The notes beneath the pieces were generated by a model that worked only from the letters and a program-made list of their open reading frames with translations, ran no database searches and had not been told where the DNA came from. From positions 620,001-684,000 of the forward strand of contig NZ_JACORT010000001.1 of assembly GCF_014297465.1 (NCBI RefSeq): 64,000 nt of DNA. Direction: 5' to 3'. The stretch's first letter is position 1, and the number at the start of each line of letters is the position of its first letter. This document shows positions 1 through 8,342 of this stretch, in pieces. This stretch comes from Ramlibacter cellulosilyticus. GTDB taxonomy: Bacteria > Pseudomonadota > Gammaproteobacteria > Burkholderiales > Burkholderiaceae_C. The translations under genes were made by a program, and so were the position numbers.

Positions 1-865
1 AGATCTCGTTGCCGTCCGAGCGCGTGGCGAGCGAGCGCATGTAGACGCGCTGGCCTTGCTGCCACGGTCCGATTGCGTTCATGCGGATGCGGTCCCCGAG
101 GAGCGCGCCCCCGCTCTTGCGGCGGGAAGGATCGATGGAAATGACGGCGACGTGCAGGCGGTCGTCCTGGTCCAGGCGCAGGCGGCGGATCAGTTCGTCG
201 GTGAGGGAAGACTTGCCGGCGCCACCGGTGCCCGTGATCCCGAGCACGGGGATGCGGACGCCGTCGGCGGCCATCCGCAGGTCCTGCACCAGCTTGCCGC
301 CGGCGCTGCCGTTCTCCAGTGCGGTCACCAGCTGCGCCAGTGCGCGCCAGGCCTGCTGCGTGTGGCCCCGGATGGCGGGGAGCTCGCGCGGGGCGTGCGC
401 CGACAGGTCCTGGTCGGCGCGCATCACCATCTCGCCGATCATGCCTTGCAGGCCCATGCGCTGCCCGTCCTCCGGGCTGTAGATGCGGGTGACGCCGTAG
501 TCCTGCAGCTCGCGGATCTCCGCCGGCACGATCACGCCGCCGCCGCCGCCGAAGACCTGGATGTGGGCGCCGCCGCGCTCGCGCAGCAGGTCGACCATGT
601 ACTTGAAGTATTCGACGTGGCCGCCCTGGTAGGAGCTGACGGCGATGCCCTGCACGTCCTCCTGCAGCGCCGCGGTCACGACGTCGTCGACGCTGCGGTT
701 GTGGCCGAGGTGGATCACCTCCGCGCCCATGCCCTGCAGGATGCGCCGCATGATGTTGATCGCGGCGTCGTGGCCGTCGAACAGCGAGGCGGCGGTGACG
801 AAGCGCACCTTGTGGGTCGGGCGGTAGCTGGCGAGCGCCTTGAATTCGGCGGACAGGTCGGTCAT
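1..865 (-). CDS. icmF: Fused isobutyryl-CoA mutase, N-terminal part (runs off the window edge)
   Basis: Only the first 288 residues are present. They show a B12-binding domain with FDGHDAA (lower-axial His32, the IcmF form of DxHxxG), then a MeaB-like G-protein chaperone domain with a Walker A GGAGKSS near residue 215 and an IDPSRR stretch. This order, B12 domain followed by GTPase in one chain, is specific to IcmF, which interconverts isobutyryl-CoA and n-butyryl-CoA in the cytoplasm using adenosylcobalamin. The catalytic barrel should lie beyond the window. The ATG has GGAG 8 nt upstream. A 16-bp palindrome lies 33 nt upstream of the start. The gene follows marC on the same strand with a 39-nt gap. 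Confidence 0.92.
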   Translation of the reverse strand, partial: MTDLSAEFKALASYRPTHKVRFVTAASLFDGHDAAINIMRRILQGMGAEVIHLGHNRSVDDVVTAALQEDVQGIAVSSYQGGHVEYFKYMVDLLRERGGAHIQVFGGGGGVIVPAEIRELQDYGVTRIYSPEDGQRMGLQGMIGEMVMRADQDLSAHAPRELPAIRGHTQQAWRALAQLVTALENGSAGGKLVQDLRMAADGVRIPVLGITGTGGAGKSSLTDELIRRLRLDQDDRLHVAVISIDPSRRKSGGALLGDRIRMNAIGPWQQGQRVYMRSLATRSDGNEI

Positions 866-897
866 TCGGGGGAGCTCCAGGAGAGCCGGTACCTTAA

Positions 898-913
898 TTG
901 ACGTTTACGTCAA
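898..913. promoter_or_regulatory. LiuR-like operator in front of icmF
   Basis: TTGACGTTTACGTCAA is a palindrome with two 7-bp arms around TT. A further half-site, ACGTCAA, partly follows at 908-918. It resembles the palindromes bound by LiuR-type MerR-family regulators of branched-chain amino acid and acyl-CoA catabolism. It sits directly ahead of icmF, an acyl-CoA mutase, and also contains the marC stop codon. Regulator identity is inference from family knowledge. Confidence 0.55.
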
Positions 914-1642
914 CGTCAACGAAAACCCGCCGCGGTCCTCGGTGGAAACCGTCACGACGGGCTGCGTCACCGTGGACAGCAGTTCCCTGGCGCCATCCCA
1001 GATGATCTGCACGCCCAGGCACAGGAGGATGAAGGCGGCGAGCCGGAGGAACACCACGGTGCCGGCCTCGCCGAGCGGGCGCAGCAGCACCTGCGCATAG
1101 CGGAACGCGAAGTACAGCAGCACGCCGCAGGCGAGCAGCGCCAGCAGGCCGCCGCCGATGTGGGCGAGCGTCACGGTCACCCGCGCGTCGATCAGCGAGA
1201 CCCCCACCGTGATCGCCGCGGCGATGGAGCCGGGGCCGCAACTGATCGGGAAGGTCAGCGGATAGAAGGCCTGGCGCCGCGCCTGTTCGGGCGTGAAGGC
1301 GTCGGCCAGGGCCGCGCGGTCGTCCGCATGCACCGGGTCGGCGGAGAGCAGGCGCCACGCGGCGGCGGCCACGACGAGGCCACCGCCCACGCGCACGATG
1401 GGCAGCGAGATGCCGAAGAAGTCCAGCACGTAGGAGCCCACCAGCATGGAGCCCGCCAGCAGCAGGATCATGTTGCCGGCGATGCGCCGCGCCAGCAGGG
1501 CGCGCGTCTCGGCGCTCGCCCCTTCGGTCAGGGTGAGGAAGACGGGGGCGGTCGCTGCCGGATTCACGATCGGCAGGATGGCGGCGAGCGCGAACAGGAA
1601 TCCGCGCCCGACGGCCCCCAGGAGTTCCCAGCTCACGGCCAT
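905..1642 (-). CDS. MarC family integral membrane protein
   Basis: The 245-residue protein has about six hydrophobic segments and the MarC-family signature NPAATAPVFLTLTEG near residues 27-41, followed by ISCGPGSIAAAI, the repeated pseudo-symmetric half. MarC/YhgN-type proteins are inner-membrane proteins of unproven substrate; the family is not a confirmed drug exporter. The length matches the family (about 200-250 residues). It precedes icmF on the same strand, so read-through is possible, but the intervening operator suggests separate control. Its C-terminal codons run into that operator. The family call is firm; the function is unknown. Confidence 0.85.
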   Translation of the reverse strand: MAVSWELLGAVGRGFLFALAAILPIVNPAATAPVFLTLTEGASAETRALLARRIAGNMILLLAGSMLVGSYVLDFFGISLPIVRVGGGLVVAAAAWRLLSADPVHADDRAALADAFTPEQARRQAFYPLTFPISCGPGSIAAAITVGVSLIDARVTVTLAHIGGGLLALLACGVLLYFAFRYAQVLLRPLGEAGTVVFLRLAAFILLCLGVQIIWDGARELLSTVTQPVVTVSTEDRGGFSLTLT

Positions 1643-1693
1643 GGAGTCTCTCGGTCTGGTCGGTCACGCATTCTGCACGCGGCCCAGGATGGA

Positions 1694-1717
1694 AAAAGGC
1701 GGCCGGAGCCGCCTTTT
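1694..1717 (-). terminator. Rho-independent terminator after dctM
   Basis: The 10-bp stem AAAAGGCGGC / GCCGCCTTTT has a 4-nt loop and, read on the minus strand, runs into a T tract. It lies 17 nt past the dctM stop and ends the TRAP operon. Confidence 0.8.
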
Positions 1718-1734
1718 CGCCGTGCATGGTGCGC

Positions 1735-3825
1735 TCAGCGTCCGTACAGGACCGAGGGCAGCCACAGGCCGATCTCGGGCCAGATGTACAGCAGGAAGAT
1801 CGCGAGGATCTGGATGCCCATGAACGGGATCATCCCCGCGAAGATCTGGTTCAGCGTCACGTGCGGCGGGCTCACCCCCTTCAGGTAGAAGGCGGACATC
1901 GCCACCGGCGGGGACAGGAAGGCCGTCTGCAGGTTCAGCGCCACCAGCAGGCCGAACAGCAGCGGGTCGACCCCGAAGTTGTCCAGCAGCGGCACGAAGA
2001 TCGGCATGAAGATCACGATGATCTCCGTCCACTCCAGCGGCCAGCCCAGGATGAAGATGATCACCTGCGACAGCACGAGGAACTGCGTCTTCGTGAGGTC
2101 CATCGACAGCACCCAGCGCTCCACCAGTTCCTGGCCGCCCAGCAGCGCGAAGGCCGCCGAGAAGATCGCGGAACCCACGAACAGCCAGCACACCATGGCG
2201 GAGGTCTTGGCCGTGAGGAACACGCTTTCCTTGACCACCTCGAAGGTCAGTTGCCGGTAGGCGATGGCGAGCAGGAAGCCGCCGAGCGCACCCACGGCGG
2301 CGGCTTCCGTCGGCGTCGCCAGCCCCAGCACGATGGAGCCGAGCACCGCCAGGATCAGCACCATCAGCGGGAAGAAGCTGGTGAGCAGCATCTTGAACAC
2401 TTCGAGCCGCGCGAACGTGAGCAGGGCGTAGAAGATCGCGAACAGCGCCGCGAAGATGGCGAAGGTGATCCACCATCCGCGCGAGGCCTCGCGTTCGCCG
2501 TTGGTCGCACCCGCCTTCGCATCCGCGCCCGGAGGCTCCTGCACGCCTGCGGCAGCCGGGGGCTCCTGGACGGAACCGGGCGGCTCGGCCACGCCACCGG
2601 CGGCGGGCGGCTCGGACACACCGGTGGACGCAGCCGGTGGTTCCGACACGCCGCCTGCGGCAGGCGGCTCGGACAGGCTGCCGCCTGCTGCCGGCTCTGC
2701 CGGAGGTTCGGCCAGTCCACCCGAGGCGGGCGGTTCGGCGAGCCCGCCGGAGGCGGCGGGAGGTTCCGCCAGCCCGCCGGCAGCCGGCGGCTCGGCCAGG
2801 CCGGACGAAGTGCTGCTGCGCTGCGCGGGTGCGCCTTCGCCCATGCGCGTGAGGTTCTCGTAGGTCGCCTCGGCCTCCAGCGGCTCCGTCACGAGCTTGT
2901 AGCTCCAGAGGGAAGCGAACACGAAGAGCAGCAGCGGCGCGACCGCGAGCGCGAGCTGGCGCACCAGGTAGCCGGTGGGCACGTCCTGGTTGCGCTTGCC
3001 CTTGAGGGCGGCGACCAGGCCGAGGACCGCGTGCTGGCGGCCGTCCGGGTTGGTGATCTTCTGCGTGAGCGGCGGCAGCGGGACGAACCGGTCTTCCGCG
3101 GACAAGGGCGGCGCCAGCGAGGGCTTGACCTTGGCCACGATGATCACGAACAGCACGTACAGGCCCGCGAGCATCAGGCCGGGGAAGAACGCGCCCGCAT
3201 AGAGCTGCACCACCGACACGCCGGCGGTGGCGCCGTAGACGATCAGCAGCACCGAGGGCGGGATCAGGATGCCGAGGCAGCCGCCCGCCGTGATCGAGCC
3301 GGCGGTGAGGCGCACGTTGTAGCCCGCCTTCAGCATCGCCGGCATCGCGAGCAGCCCCATCAGCGTGACGACCGCGCCGACGATGCCGGTGGCCGTCGCG
3401 AAGATCGCGCAGGTGACCAGCGTCGCCACGGCGAGCGCGCCGGGCAGCCGTGCGAGCGCCAGGTGGATGCTGCGGAACAGGCGCTCGATCAGGTTCGCCC
3501 GTTCGACGATGTACCCCATGAACACGAACAGCGGGATCGCGATCAGGACGTCGTTGCCCATCGTCTTGAACGTCGCCTGCACCATCAGGTCCAGCGTGTG
3601 CGTCGTGTTCCTGCCGTATGCGAGCCAGGTGAAGATCATCCCCATGCCCATCAGCGTGAAGGCGGTGGGGAAGCCCAGCATGATCGCCACGACCACCAGC
3701 GACAGCATCAGCAGGCCGATGTGGCCGCGCTCGATGGTGTCGACGGCGATCAGCATCCAGAGGGCGGCGATCACGATCACCGCCATCAGCCCGAAGCCGA
3801 ACCAGAGTTCCTTGCGGATCTTCAC
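1735..3825 (-). CDS. dctM: TRAP transporter large permease (DctM-like) with proline-rich repeat insert
   Basis: The 696-residue protein is the large, transport-competent membrane subunit of a tripartite ATP-independent periplasmic transporter. It shows many hydrophobic segments and family motifs such as PLFVFMGYIVER and LGLATPTEAAAVGALG. Usual DctM proteins have about 430 residues. The excess is a central hydrophilic insert (about residues 230-445), of which about 341-431 is ten imperfect EPP units (AEPPAAGG, SEPPAAGG, QEPPGAD) rich in Pro, Ala and Gly. I chose GTG at 3825 because it overlaps the dctQ stop as GTGA and has GGAGGT 7 nt upstream; longer ATG readings lack support. It is translationally coupled to dctQ and followed by a terminator. 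Confidence 0.9.
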   Translation of the reverse strand: MKIRKELWFGFGLMAVIVIAALWMLIAVDTIERGHIGLLMLSLVVVAIMLGFPTAFTLMGMGMIFTWLAYGRNTTHTLDLMVQATFKTMGNDVLIAIPLFVFMGYIVERANLIERLFRSIHLALARLPGALAVATLVTCAIFATATGIVGAVVTLMGLLAMPAMLKAGYNVRLTAGSITAGGCLGILIPPSVLLIVYGATAGVSVVQLYAGAFFPGLMLAGLYVLFVIIVAKVKPSLAPPLSAEDRFVPLPPLTQKITNPDGRQHAVLGLVAALKGKRNQDVPTGYLVRQLALAVAPLLLFVFASLWSYKLVTEPLEAEATYENLTRMGEGAPAQRSSTSSGLAEPPAAGGLAEPPAASGGLAEPPASGGLAEPPAEPAAGGSLSEPPAAGGVSEPPAASTGVSEPPAAGGVAEPPGSVQEPPAAAGVQEPPGADAKAGATNGEREASRGWWITFAIFAALFAIFYALLTFARLEVFKMLLTSFFPLMVLILAVLGSIVLGLATPTEAAAVGALGGFLLAIAYRQLTFEVVKESVFLTAKTSAMVCWLFVGSAIFSAAFALLGGQELVERWVLSMDLTKTQFLVLSQVIIFILGWPLEWTEIIVIFMPIFVPLLDNFGVDPLLFGLLVALNLQTAFLSPPVAMSAFYLKGVSPPHVTLNQIFAGMIPFMGIQILAIFLLYIWPEIGLWLPSVLYGR
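2530..2805 (-). repeat. In-frame repeat coding ten EPP units in dctM
   Basis: A tandem degenerate repeat with unit lengths of about 7-11 codons sits around a constant Glu-Pro-Pro core preceded by Ala, Ser or Gln. On the plus strand it reads as recurrent GGCGGCTC-like blocks. It lies between two membrane segments of the permease, so it encodes a flexible loop. Confidence 0.85.
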
Positions 3826-4439
3826 AGCGGGCCACCTCCACGTTCGGCCGGCGGGGCGGCGAGTTCGGAGTGCGGGTCCGCATGGACCATCGCCTTGAGC
3901 TTGTCGACGTCGACTTCCTCCACGTCCTGCTCGCGAGAGGGCCACTGGCCGTCACGGATGCAGATCACGCAGCGCGCGATCTCCACCAGCCCCTGCAGCA
4001 GCAGGATGGCGCCGGCGAAGGGAATGAAGAACTTGAAGGGATAGACCGGGATCGGGTCCGCGTTGAAGGTCGTCTCGCGGATCGCGAGCGACTCGCCGAA
4101 GTACAGCCACCCCGCATACGTCATGGCGACCACGCCGGGCAGGAAGAACAGGATGTACAGCACCAGGTCCAGCGACGCCTGCGTGCGCGGCCGGAAGAAG
4201 CCGTACAGCACGTCGCCGCGGACGTGCCCGTTCTTCGACAGGGTGTAGGCGCCCGCCATCATGAACAGGATGCCGTACAGCATGATCTGCACGTCGAGCA
4301 TCCAGCCGTGCGGTTTGCCGAGCACGTAGCGCGAGAACACTTCCCACGAGATGAGCCCGGTCAGGAGGATGATGGCCCACGCGAACAGCTGCCCGATCCA
4401 GGTGGACAGCCGGTCCACGGCCAGTAGTACTTTCTGCAT
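3822..4439 (-). CDS. dctQ: TRAP transporter small permease (DctQ-like)
   Basis: The 205-residue protein has four hydrophobic segments (around residues 14-35, 50-70, 95-115 and 140-165) and motifs typical of DctQ: SWEVFSRYVLGKPHGW, then GHVRGDVLY. It is the small membrane subunit that associates with DctM. The C-terminal tail is charged and probably cytoplasmic. The ATG at 4439 has AGGAAAAG just upstream and the protein begins MQKVLLAVD. An ATG-less extension to 4472 has no ribosome site and would enter the terminator. Its stop overlaps the dctM start. Confidence 0.9.
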   Translation of the reverse strand: MQKVLLAVDRLSTWIGQLFAWAIILLTGLISWEVFSRYVLGKPHGWMLDVQIMLYGILFMMAGAYTLSKNGHVRGDVLYGFFRPRTQASLDLVLYILFFLPGVVAMTYAGWLYFGESLAIRETTFNADPIPVYPFKFFIPFAGAILLLQGLVEIARCVICIRDGQWPSREQDVEEVDVDKLKAMVHADPHSELAAPPAERGGGPL

Positions 4440-4470
4440 TCTTTTCCTTTGCTCCAGGTCCGTGCCGGCC

Positions 4471-4500
4471 AAAAAAAGGGCGGCTGCGAATCAGCCGCCC
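4471..4500 (-). terminator. Attenuating terminator between dctP and dctQ
   Basis: The hairpin GGGCGGCTG / CAGCCGCCC with a 5-nt loop is followed on the minus strand by seven T. It lies inside the TRAP operon, after the binding-protein gene. Partial termination here would make more binding protein than permease, as is common in TRAP operons. Confidence 0.85.
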
Positions 4501-4520
4501 CTGCTCGGCCCCGCGTCGCC

Positions 4521-5639
4521 TCAGGTCTTCTTGCCGCCGGCGCGGAAGTAGCGGTTCCAGGCCATCTTGTAGTCGACCAGGTAGTCGTTCTGCCACTGGC
4601 CCGCGCGCTCGGCATAGGCGCGCTGCGAAGCCAGCACCTTCTCGAAGTGCGGGTTCTCCTTGGCCTTGGCGGCGGTCACCTTGTCCCAGGCATCGAGCTG
4701 CGCCTTCAGGATGGAGTCGGGCGTCTTGTAGAAGCTGATCTTGTCCTTGGTCTTCAGCTCGATGTAGTCCTTGGAGTTGCGGTCGATCGCCTTCCACGAC
4801 ATGTCGGCGCTGGAAGCCTGCACGGCGTAGTCGATGATCGCCTTGAGCTCGGCGGGCAGGCCGTTGTACTTGCTCTTGTTGAACAGGATCTCGAACTGCT
4901 CGCCGGACTGGTGGAAGGACTGCAGCATGCAGTTCTTGGCCACGTCGGGGAAGCCGAGGATGCGGTCGGACGTGGCGTTGTTGAATTCCGCCGCGTCGAT
5001 CAGGCCGCGGTCCAGCGCGGGCACGATTTCGCCGCCGGGCAGCGGGTTCACCGCGGCGCCGAGTTCCTTGAACACGTCCACGGCCAGGCCCACGGTGCGG
5101 AACTTGAGGCCCTTGATCTGCGCCACGTTCGACACCGGCTTCTTGAACCAGCCGAGGGGCTGGCAGGGCTGCGGGCCGTACAGGTAGGACACGACGTCCA
5201 TGTTGATGGACTTGTAGATGTCGTCCAGCAGCGCCTTGCCGCCGCCGTAGTAGTGCCAGGACAGCACCATGTTCGGGTCCATGCCGAACGCCGGGCCCGA
5301 ACCCCACAGGGCCAGCGCGGAGTTCTTGCCGTAGTGGTAAGCCACCACGCCGTGGCCGCCGTCGAGCGTGCCCTTGTTCACCGCTTCCAGCAACTGGAAG
5401 GCAGGCACCACGGCACCGGAGGGCAGCACCTCGATCTTCAGGCGGCCGCCCGCCATGTCGTTCACCTTCTTGGCGAAGTCGTTGGCGTACTCGTGGAAGA
5501 TGTCCTTCGCGGGCCAGGTGCTCTGGAAGCGGAACGACGTGGTCTGCGCGACGGCGACCATCGGCGCCGACATGGCACCGGCGGCGACGGCGGCTCCCTT
5601 CAGCAGGTTGCGGCGCCGCGTGTTGTTGGTGGCGGTCAT
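4521..5639 (-). CDS. dctP: TRAP transporter substrate-binding protein (DctP/TakP-like)
   Basis: The 372-residue periplasmic solute receptor starts with a twin-arginine signal: TRRRNLLKG, then a hydrophobic stretch ending AVAQ near residue 32. The mature part begins with FRFQSTWPAKDIFHEYANDF and carries KGLKFRTVGLA and GGEIVPALDRGLIDAAEFNN, which resemble the TakP branch that binds 2-oxoacids such as pyruvate. Substrate is inference. It is the first gene of the TRAP operon and is separated from dctQ by an attenuator hairpin. It is transcribed divergently from the FAH-family lipoprotein gene at 5813, with 173 bp between the starts. Confidence 0.92.
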   Translation of the reverse strand: MTATNNTRRRNLLKGAAVAAGAMSAPMVAVAQTTSFRFQSTWPAKDIFHEYANDFAKKVNDMAGGRLKIEVLPSGAVVPAFQLLEAVNKGTLDGGHGVVAYHYGKNSALALWGSGPAFGMDPNMVLSWHYYGGGKALLDDIYKSINMDVVSYLYGPQPCQPLGWFKKPVSNVAQIKGLKFRTVGLAVDVFKELGAAVNPLPGGEIVPALDRGLIDAAEFNNATSDRILGFPDVAKNCMLQSFHQSGEQFEILFNKSKYNGLPAELKAIIDYAVQASSADMSWKAIDRNSKDYIELKTKDKISFYKTPDSILKAQLDAWDKVTAAKAKENPHFEKVLASQRAYAERAGQWQNDYLVDYKMAWNRYFRAGGKKT

Positions 5640-5812
5640 GGGCTTGTCTCCTTGCGTTGGAATGAGTGGCAGGCGATCATTGATTCGCTCTGTACAGGGG
5701 GTAATAGGGTTTACACGGAGCGCCTACCGGGACAGGACGCCTATTCCTGACGAAGGGCTGTCGACCCTCCCCGATCCCGCATCGTCCAGACAAAACCCAG
5801 GAGACATCAACG

Positions 5813-6604
5813 ATGGACAGACGCCATTTCTTCCAAGGAACTGCCGCCGCGGCCGCGACCACGCTCGCCGGCTGCGCGAGCACCGGCACGACCATGGGCA
5901 TGGGCGGCGGCAAGCCGCTCTTCCAGGTCGCCGATACCTACATTCCCGTCGCGGGTTCCGGCGAGCTCTTCCCGGTGCGGCGCATCTACTGCATCGGCCG
6001 CAACTACGCGGCGCATGCGCGCGAGATGGGCTCGGACCCGACCCGCGAACCGCCCTTCTTCTTCCAGAAACCCACCGACGCGATCCAGAACGTCACCCCC
6101 GGGCAGGTGGCGGACCATCCGTACCCGACGCTCACGAAGAACTACCACTACGAGGTGGAACTCGTGGCGGCGCTCGGCAAGGGCGGCCGCAACATCCCCG
6201 TGGCGCAGGCGCTCGACCACGTCTGGGGCTACACGCTCGGCCTGGACATGACGCGCCGCGACCTGCAGCGCGCGATGGGCGACGAGAAGAAGCCCTGGGA
6301 GATCGGCAAGAGCTTCGACCATTCCGCCGTGCTCGGCCCGCTGTATCCCGCTTCGCGGATCGGCCACTTCACGCAGGGCGCGATCTGGCTGAAGGTGAAC
6401 GGCCAGACCAAGCAGAACGCCAACCTCAACCAGATGATCTGGTCGGTGGCGGAGCAGATCAGCAAGCTGTCGGAAGCCAACGAGCTCTTCCCCGGCGACA
6501 TCATCTACTCGGGCACGCCCGAGAACGTCGGTCCCGTGGTGCGCGGCGACGTGATGGAGATCCACATCGACAAGCTGCCCAACCTGCAGGTGCGGGTGGT
6601 CTGA
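5813..6604 (+). CDS. FAH-family hydrolase (fumarylpyruvate hydrolase-like) with Tat lipoprotein signal
   Basis: The 263-residue protein has an N-terminus reading MDRRHFFQG, an Ala/Thr-rich stretch, and a lipobox LAGC with Cys21. This is a twin-arginine signal joined to a lipoprotein site. From about residue 45 it is a complete fumarylacetoacetate hydrolase domain: FPVRRIYCIGRNYAAHAREMG, the acidic metal ligand region NYHYEVELVAALG, and VWGYTLGLDMTRRDLQ. Closest recognisable relatives are acylpyruvases such as fumarylpyruvate hydrolase, which release pyruvate and are cytoplasmic. Here the signal predicts a membrane-anchored periplasmic enzyme. It faces a TakP-like TRAP operon. Substrate and location are inference; the domain call is firm. 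Confidence 0.85.
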   Translation: MDRRHFFQGTAAAAATTLAGCASTGTTMGMGGGKPLFQVADTYIPVAGSGELFPVRRIYCIGRNYAAHAREMGSDPTREPPFFFQKPTDAIQNVTPGQVADHPYPTLTKNYHYEVELVAALGKGGRNIPVAQALDHVWGYTLGLDMTRRDLQRAMGDEKKPWEIGKSFDHSAVLGPLYPASRIGHFTQGAIWLKVNGQTKQNANLNQMIWSVAEQISKLSEANELFPGDIIYSGTPENVGPVVRGDVMEIHIDKLPNLQVRVV

Positions 6605-6643
6605 TCCGGAGCGCCCGCGGCGGCGGGTGGCAAAATCGCCGCC

Positions 6644-7078
6644 ATGAACGCCGCCGCTTCTCCTCCCCCCGACCAGCCCCGGCCTGCCGAGGGCTACGCG
6701 GGTGACGTGACGCCCGAGCTCGCCTGCCGCTGGTGGCAGGCGGGCGACGCCGTGCTCGTGGACGTGCGCACCGACGCCGAGCGCGAATGGGTGGGCTTCG
6801 TGCCGGGCGCGGTGCCGCTCGCGTGGAAGCAGTGGCCGGGCATGCAGGTCGATGCCGCGTTCGGCGACAAGCTGCGCGCGGCCGTGCCGCCCGGCAAGAA
6901 GGCCGTGCTCCTGTGCCGCAGCGGCGTGCGCTCCATCGCGGCGGCGAAGCGCGCCACGGAGCTGGGCATCGAGGCGTACAACATCCTGGAAGGCTTCGAG
7001 GGCGATGCCGACGAGCAGGGGCACCGCGGCCGCAAGGGCGGCTGGCGCTTCCGCGGCCTCCCCTGGCGCCAGGGCTGA
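6644..7078 (+). CDS. Rhodanese-like domain protein
   Basis: The 144-residue single-domain cytoplasmic protein has [15 protein letters not shown] (family CH2A region) and an active-site loop LLCRSGVRS with the catalytic cysteine in a six-residue loop, as in sulfurtransferases that carry persulfide sulfur. No signal peptide is visible; residues 1-20 are Pro/Ala-rich and probably disordered. It lies 39 nt after the FAH gene and 37 nt before argJ on the same strand. The acceptor and physiological role cannot be read from the sequence. Confidence 0.85.
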   Translation: MNAAASPPPDQPRPAEGYAGDVTPELACRWWQAGDAVLVDVRTDAEREWVGFVPGAVPLAWKQWPGMQVDAAFGDKLRAAVPPGKKAVLLCRSGVRSIAAAKRATELGIEAYNILEGFEGDADEQGHRGRKGGWRFRGLPWRQG

Positions 7079-7115
7079 AGCCGGCGTTCCCTTCGAGAAA
7101 ACACAAGGACTCTTC

Positions 7116-8342
7116 ATGGCAGTCAACCTGGGCGCCCCGCGCGCGGACTCGCTGCACCCCGTCCCGGGCGTGCGCATCGGCGTGGCGGAGGCGGGCATCC
7201 GCAAGGCGAACCGCAAGGACCTCGTCGTCTTCCTGTTCGACGAGGGCACGGCGGTGGGCGGCGTCTTCACGCGCAACCGCTTCTGCGCGGCGCCGGTGCA
7301 GGTGTGCCGCGAACACATCGCGCGCGGCGACATCCGCGCGATGGTCATCAACACCGGCAACGCGAACGCGGGCACCGGCGAAGACGGCCTGGTGCGCGCG
7401 CGCACGACGTGCGTCGCCGCCGCGCGCCTGCTGGAGCTCGCGCCCGAGCAGGTGCTGCCGTTCTCCACCGGCGTGATCATGGAGCCGCTGCCGGTCGACC
7501 GCATCGAGAAGGGCCTGCCCGCCGCGATCGCCGACGCGAAGCCGGAGCACTGGCTCAAGGCGGCCGAAGGCATCATGACGACCGACACGCTGCCCAAGGC
7601 GTTCAGCCGCCAGGTGCAGGTCGAAGGCGCCACGGTCACCGTCACCGGCATCAGCAAGGGCGCCGGCATGATCCGCCCGAACATGGCGACGATGCTGGGC
7701 TTCCTGGCCACCGACGCGCAGGTGGACCCGCGCCTGCTGCAGGAGCTCGCGTTCGAGCTGGCGGAGGGCTCGTTCAACCGCGTCACCGTCGACGGCGACA
7801 CGTCGACCAACGACTCCTTCGTGGTGGTCGCGACCAACAAGGCGCGGCACCCCGTGATCGGTTCGCTGCACACGCCGGCCGGCCGGGCGCTGAAGGCCGC
7901 CATGCTGGAGGTCGCGCGCCTGCTCGCGCAGGCCATCGTGCGCGACGGCGAGGGCGCGACCAAGTTCATCACCGTGCGCGTGCAGGGCGGCAGGACCGCC
8001 GACGAGTGCCGGCAGGTCGCGTACGCGATCGCGCATTCGCCGCTGGTGAAGACCGCGTTCTTCGCGAGCGACCCGAACCTGGGCCGCATCCTGGCCGCCG
8101 TGGGCTATGCGGGCATCGAGGACCTCGACCAGGCCGGCATCGAGCTGTACCTGGACGACGTGCACGTCGCCACGCGCGGCGGCCGCAATCCCTCGTACCG
8201 CGAGGAAGACGGCCAGCGCGTGATGAAGCAGTCCGAGATCACCGTGCGCGTGGACCTGGGCCGCGGCACCGCGGCCGACCAGGTGTGGACCTGCGACTTC
8301 AGCCACGAGTACGTGACGATCAACGCCGACTACAGATCCTGA
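7116..8342 (+). CDS. argJ: Bifunctional ornithine acetyltransferase / N-acetylglutamate synthase
   Basis: The 408-residue ArgJ transfers the acetyl group of N-acetylornithine to glutamate and, in the bifunctional type, also acetylates glutamate from acetyl-CoA, recycling acetyl groups in arginine synthesis. The autocleavage segment [16 protein letters not shown] is present, with the nucleophilic Thr in [14 protein letters not shown] and the C-terminal [13 protein letters not shown] are family signatures. The start MAVNLGAP was chosen over longer in-frame extensions that run into the rhodanese gene. Its stop overlaps the next start (TGATG), coupling it to the DUF815 ATPase. Confidence 0.96.
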   Translation: MAVNLGAPRADSLHPVPGVRIGVAEAGIRKANRKDLVVFLFDEGTAVGGVFTRNRFCAAPVQVCREHIARGDIRAMVINTGNANAGTGEDGLVRARTTCVAAARLLELAPEQVLPFSTGVIMEPLPVDRIEKGLPAAIADAKPEHWLKAAEGIMTTDTLPKAFSRQVQVEGATVTVTGISKGAGMIRPNMATMLGFLATDAQVDPRLLQELAFELAEGSFNRVTVDGDTSTNDSFVVVATNKARHPVIGSLHTPAGRALKAAMLEVARLLAQAIVRDGEGATKFITVRVQGGRTADECRQVAYAIAHSPLVKTAFFASDPNLGRILAAVGYAGIEDLDQAGIELYLDDVHVATRGGRNPSYREEDGQRVMKQSEITVRVDLGRGTAADQVWTCDFSHEYVTINADYRS

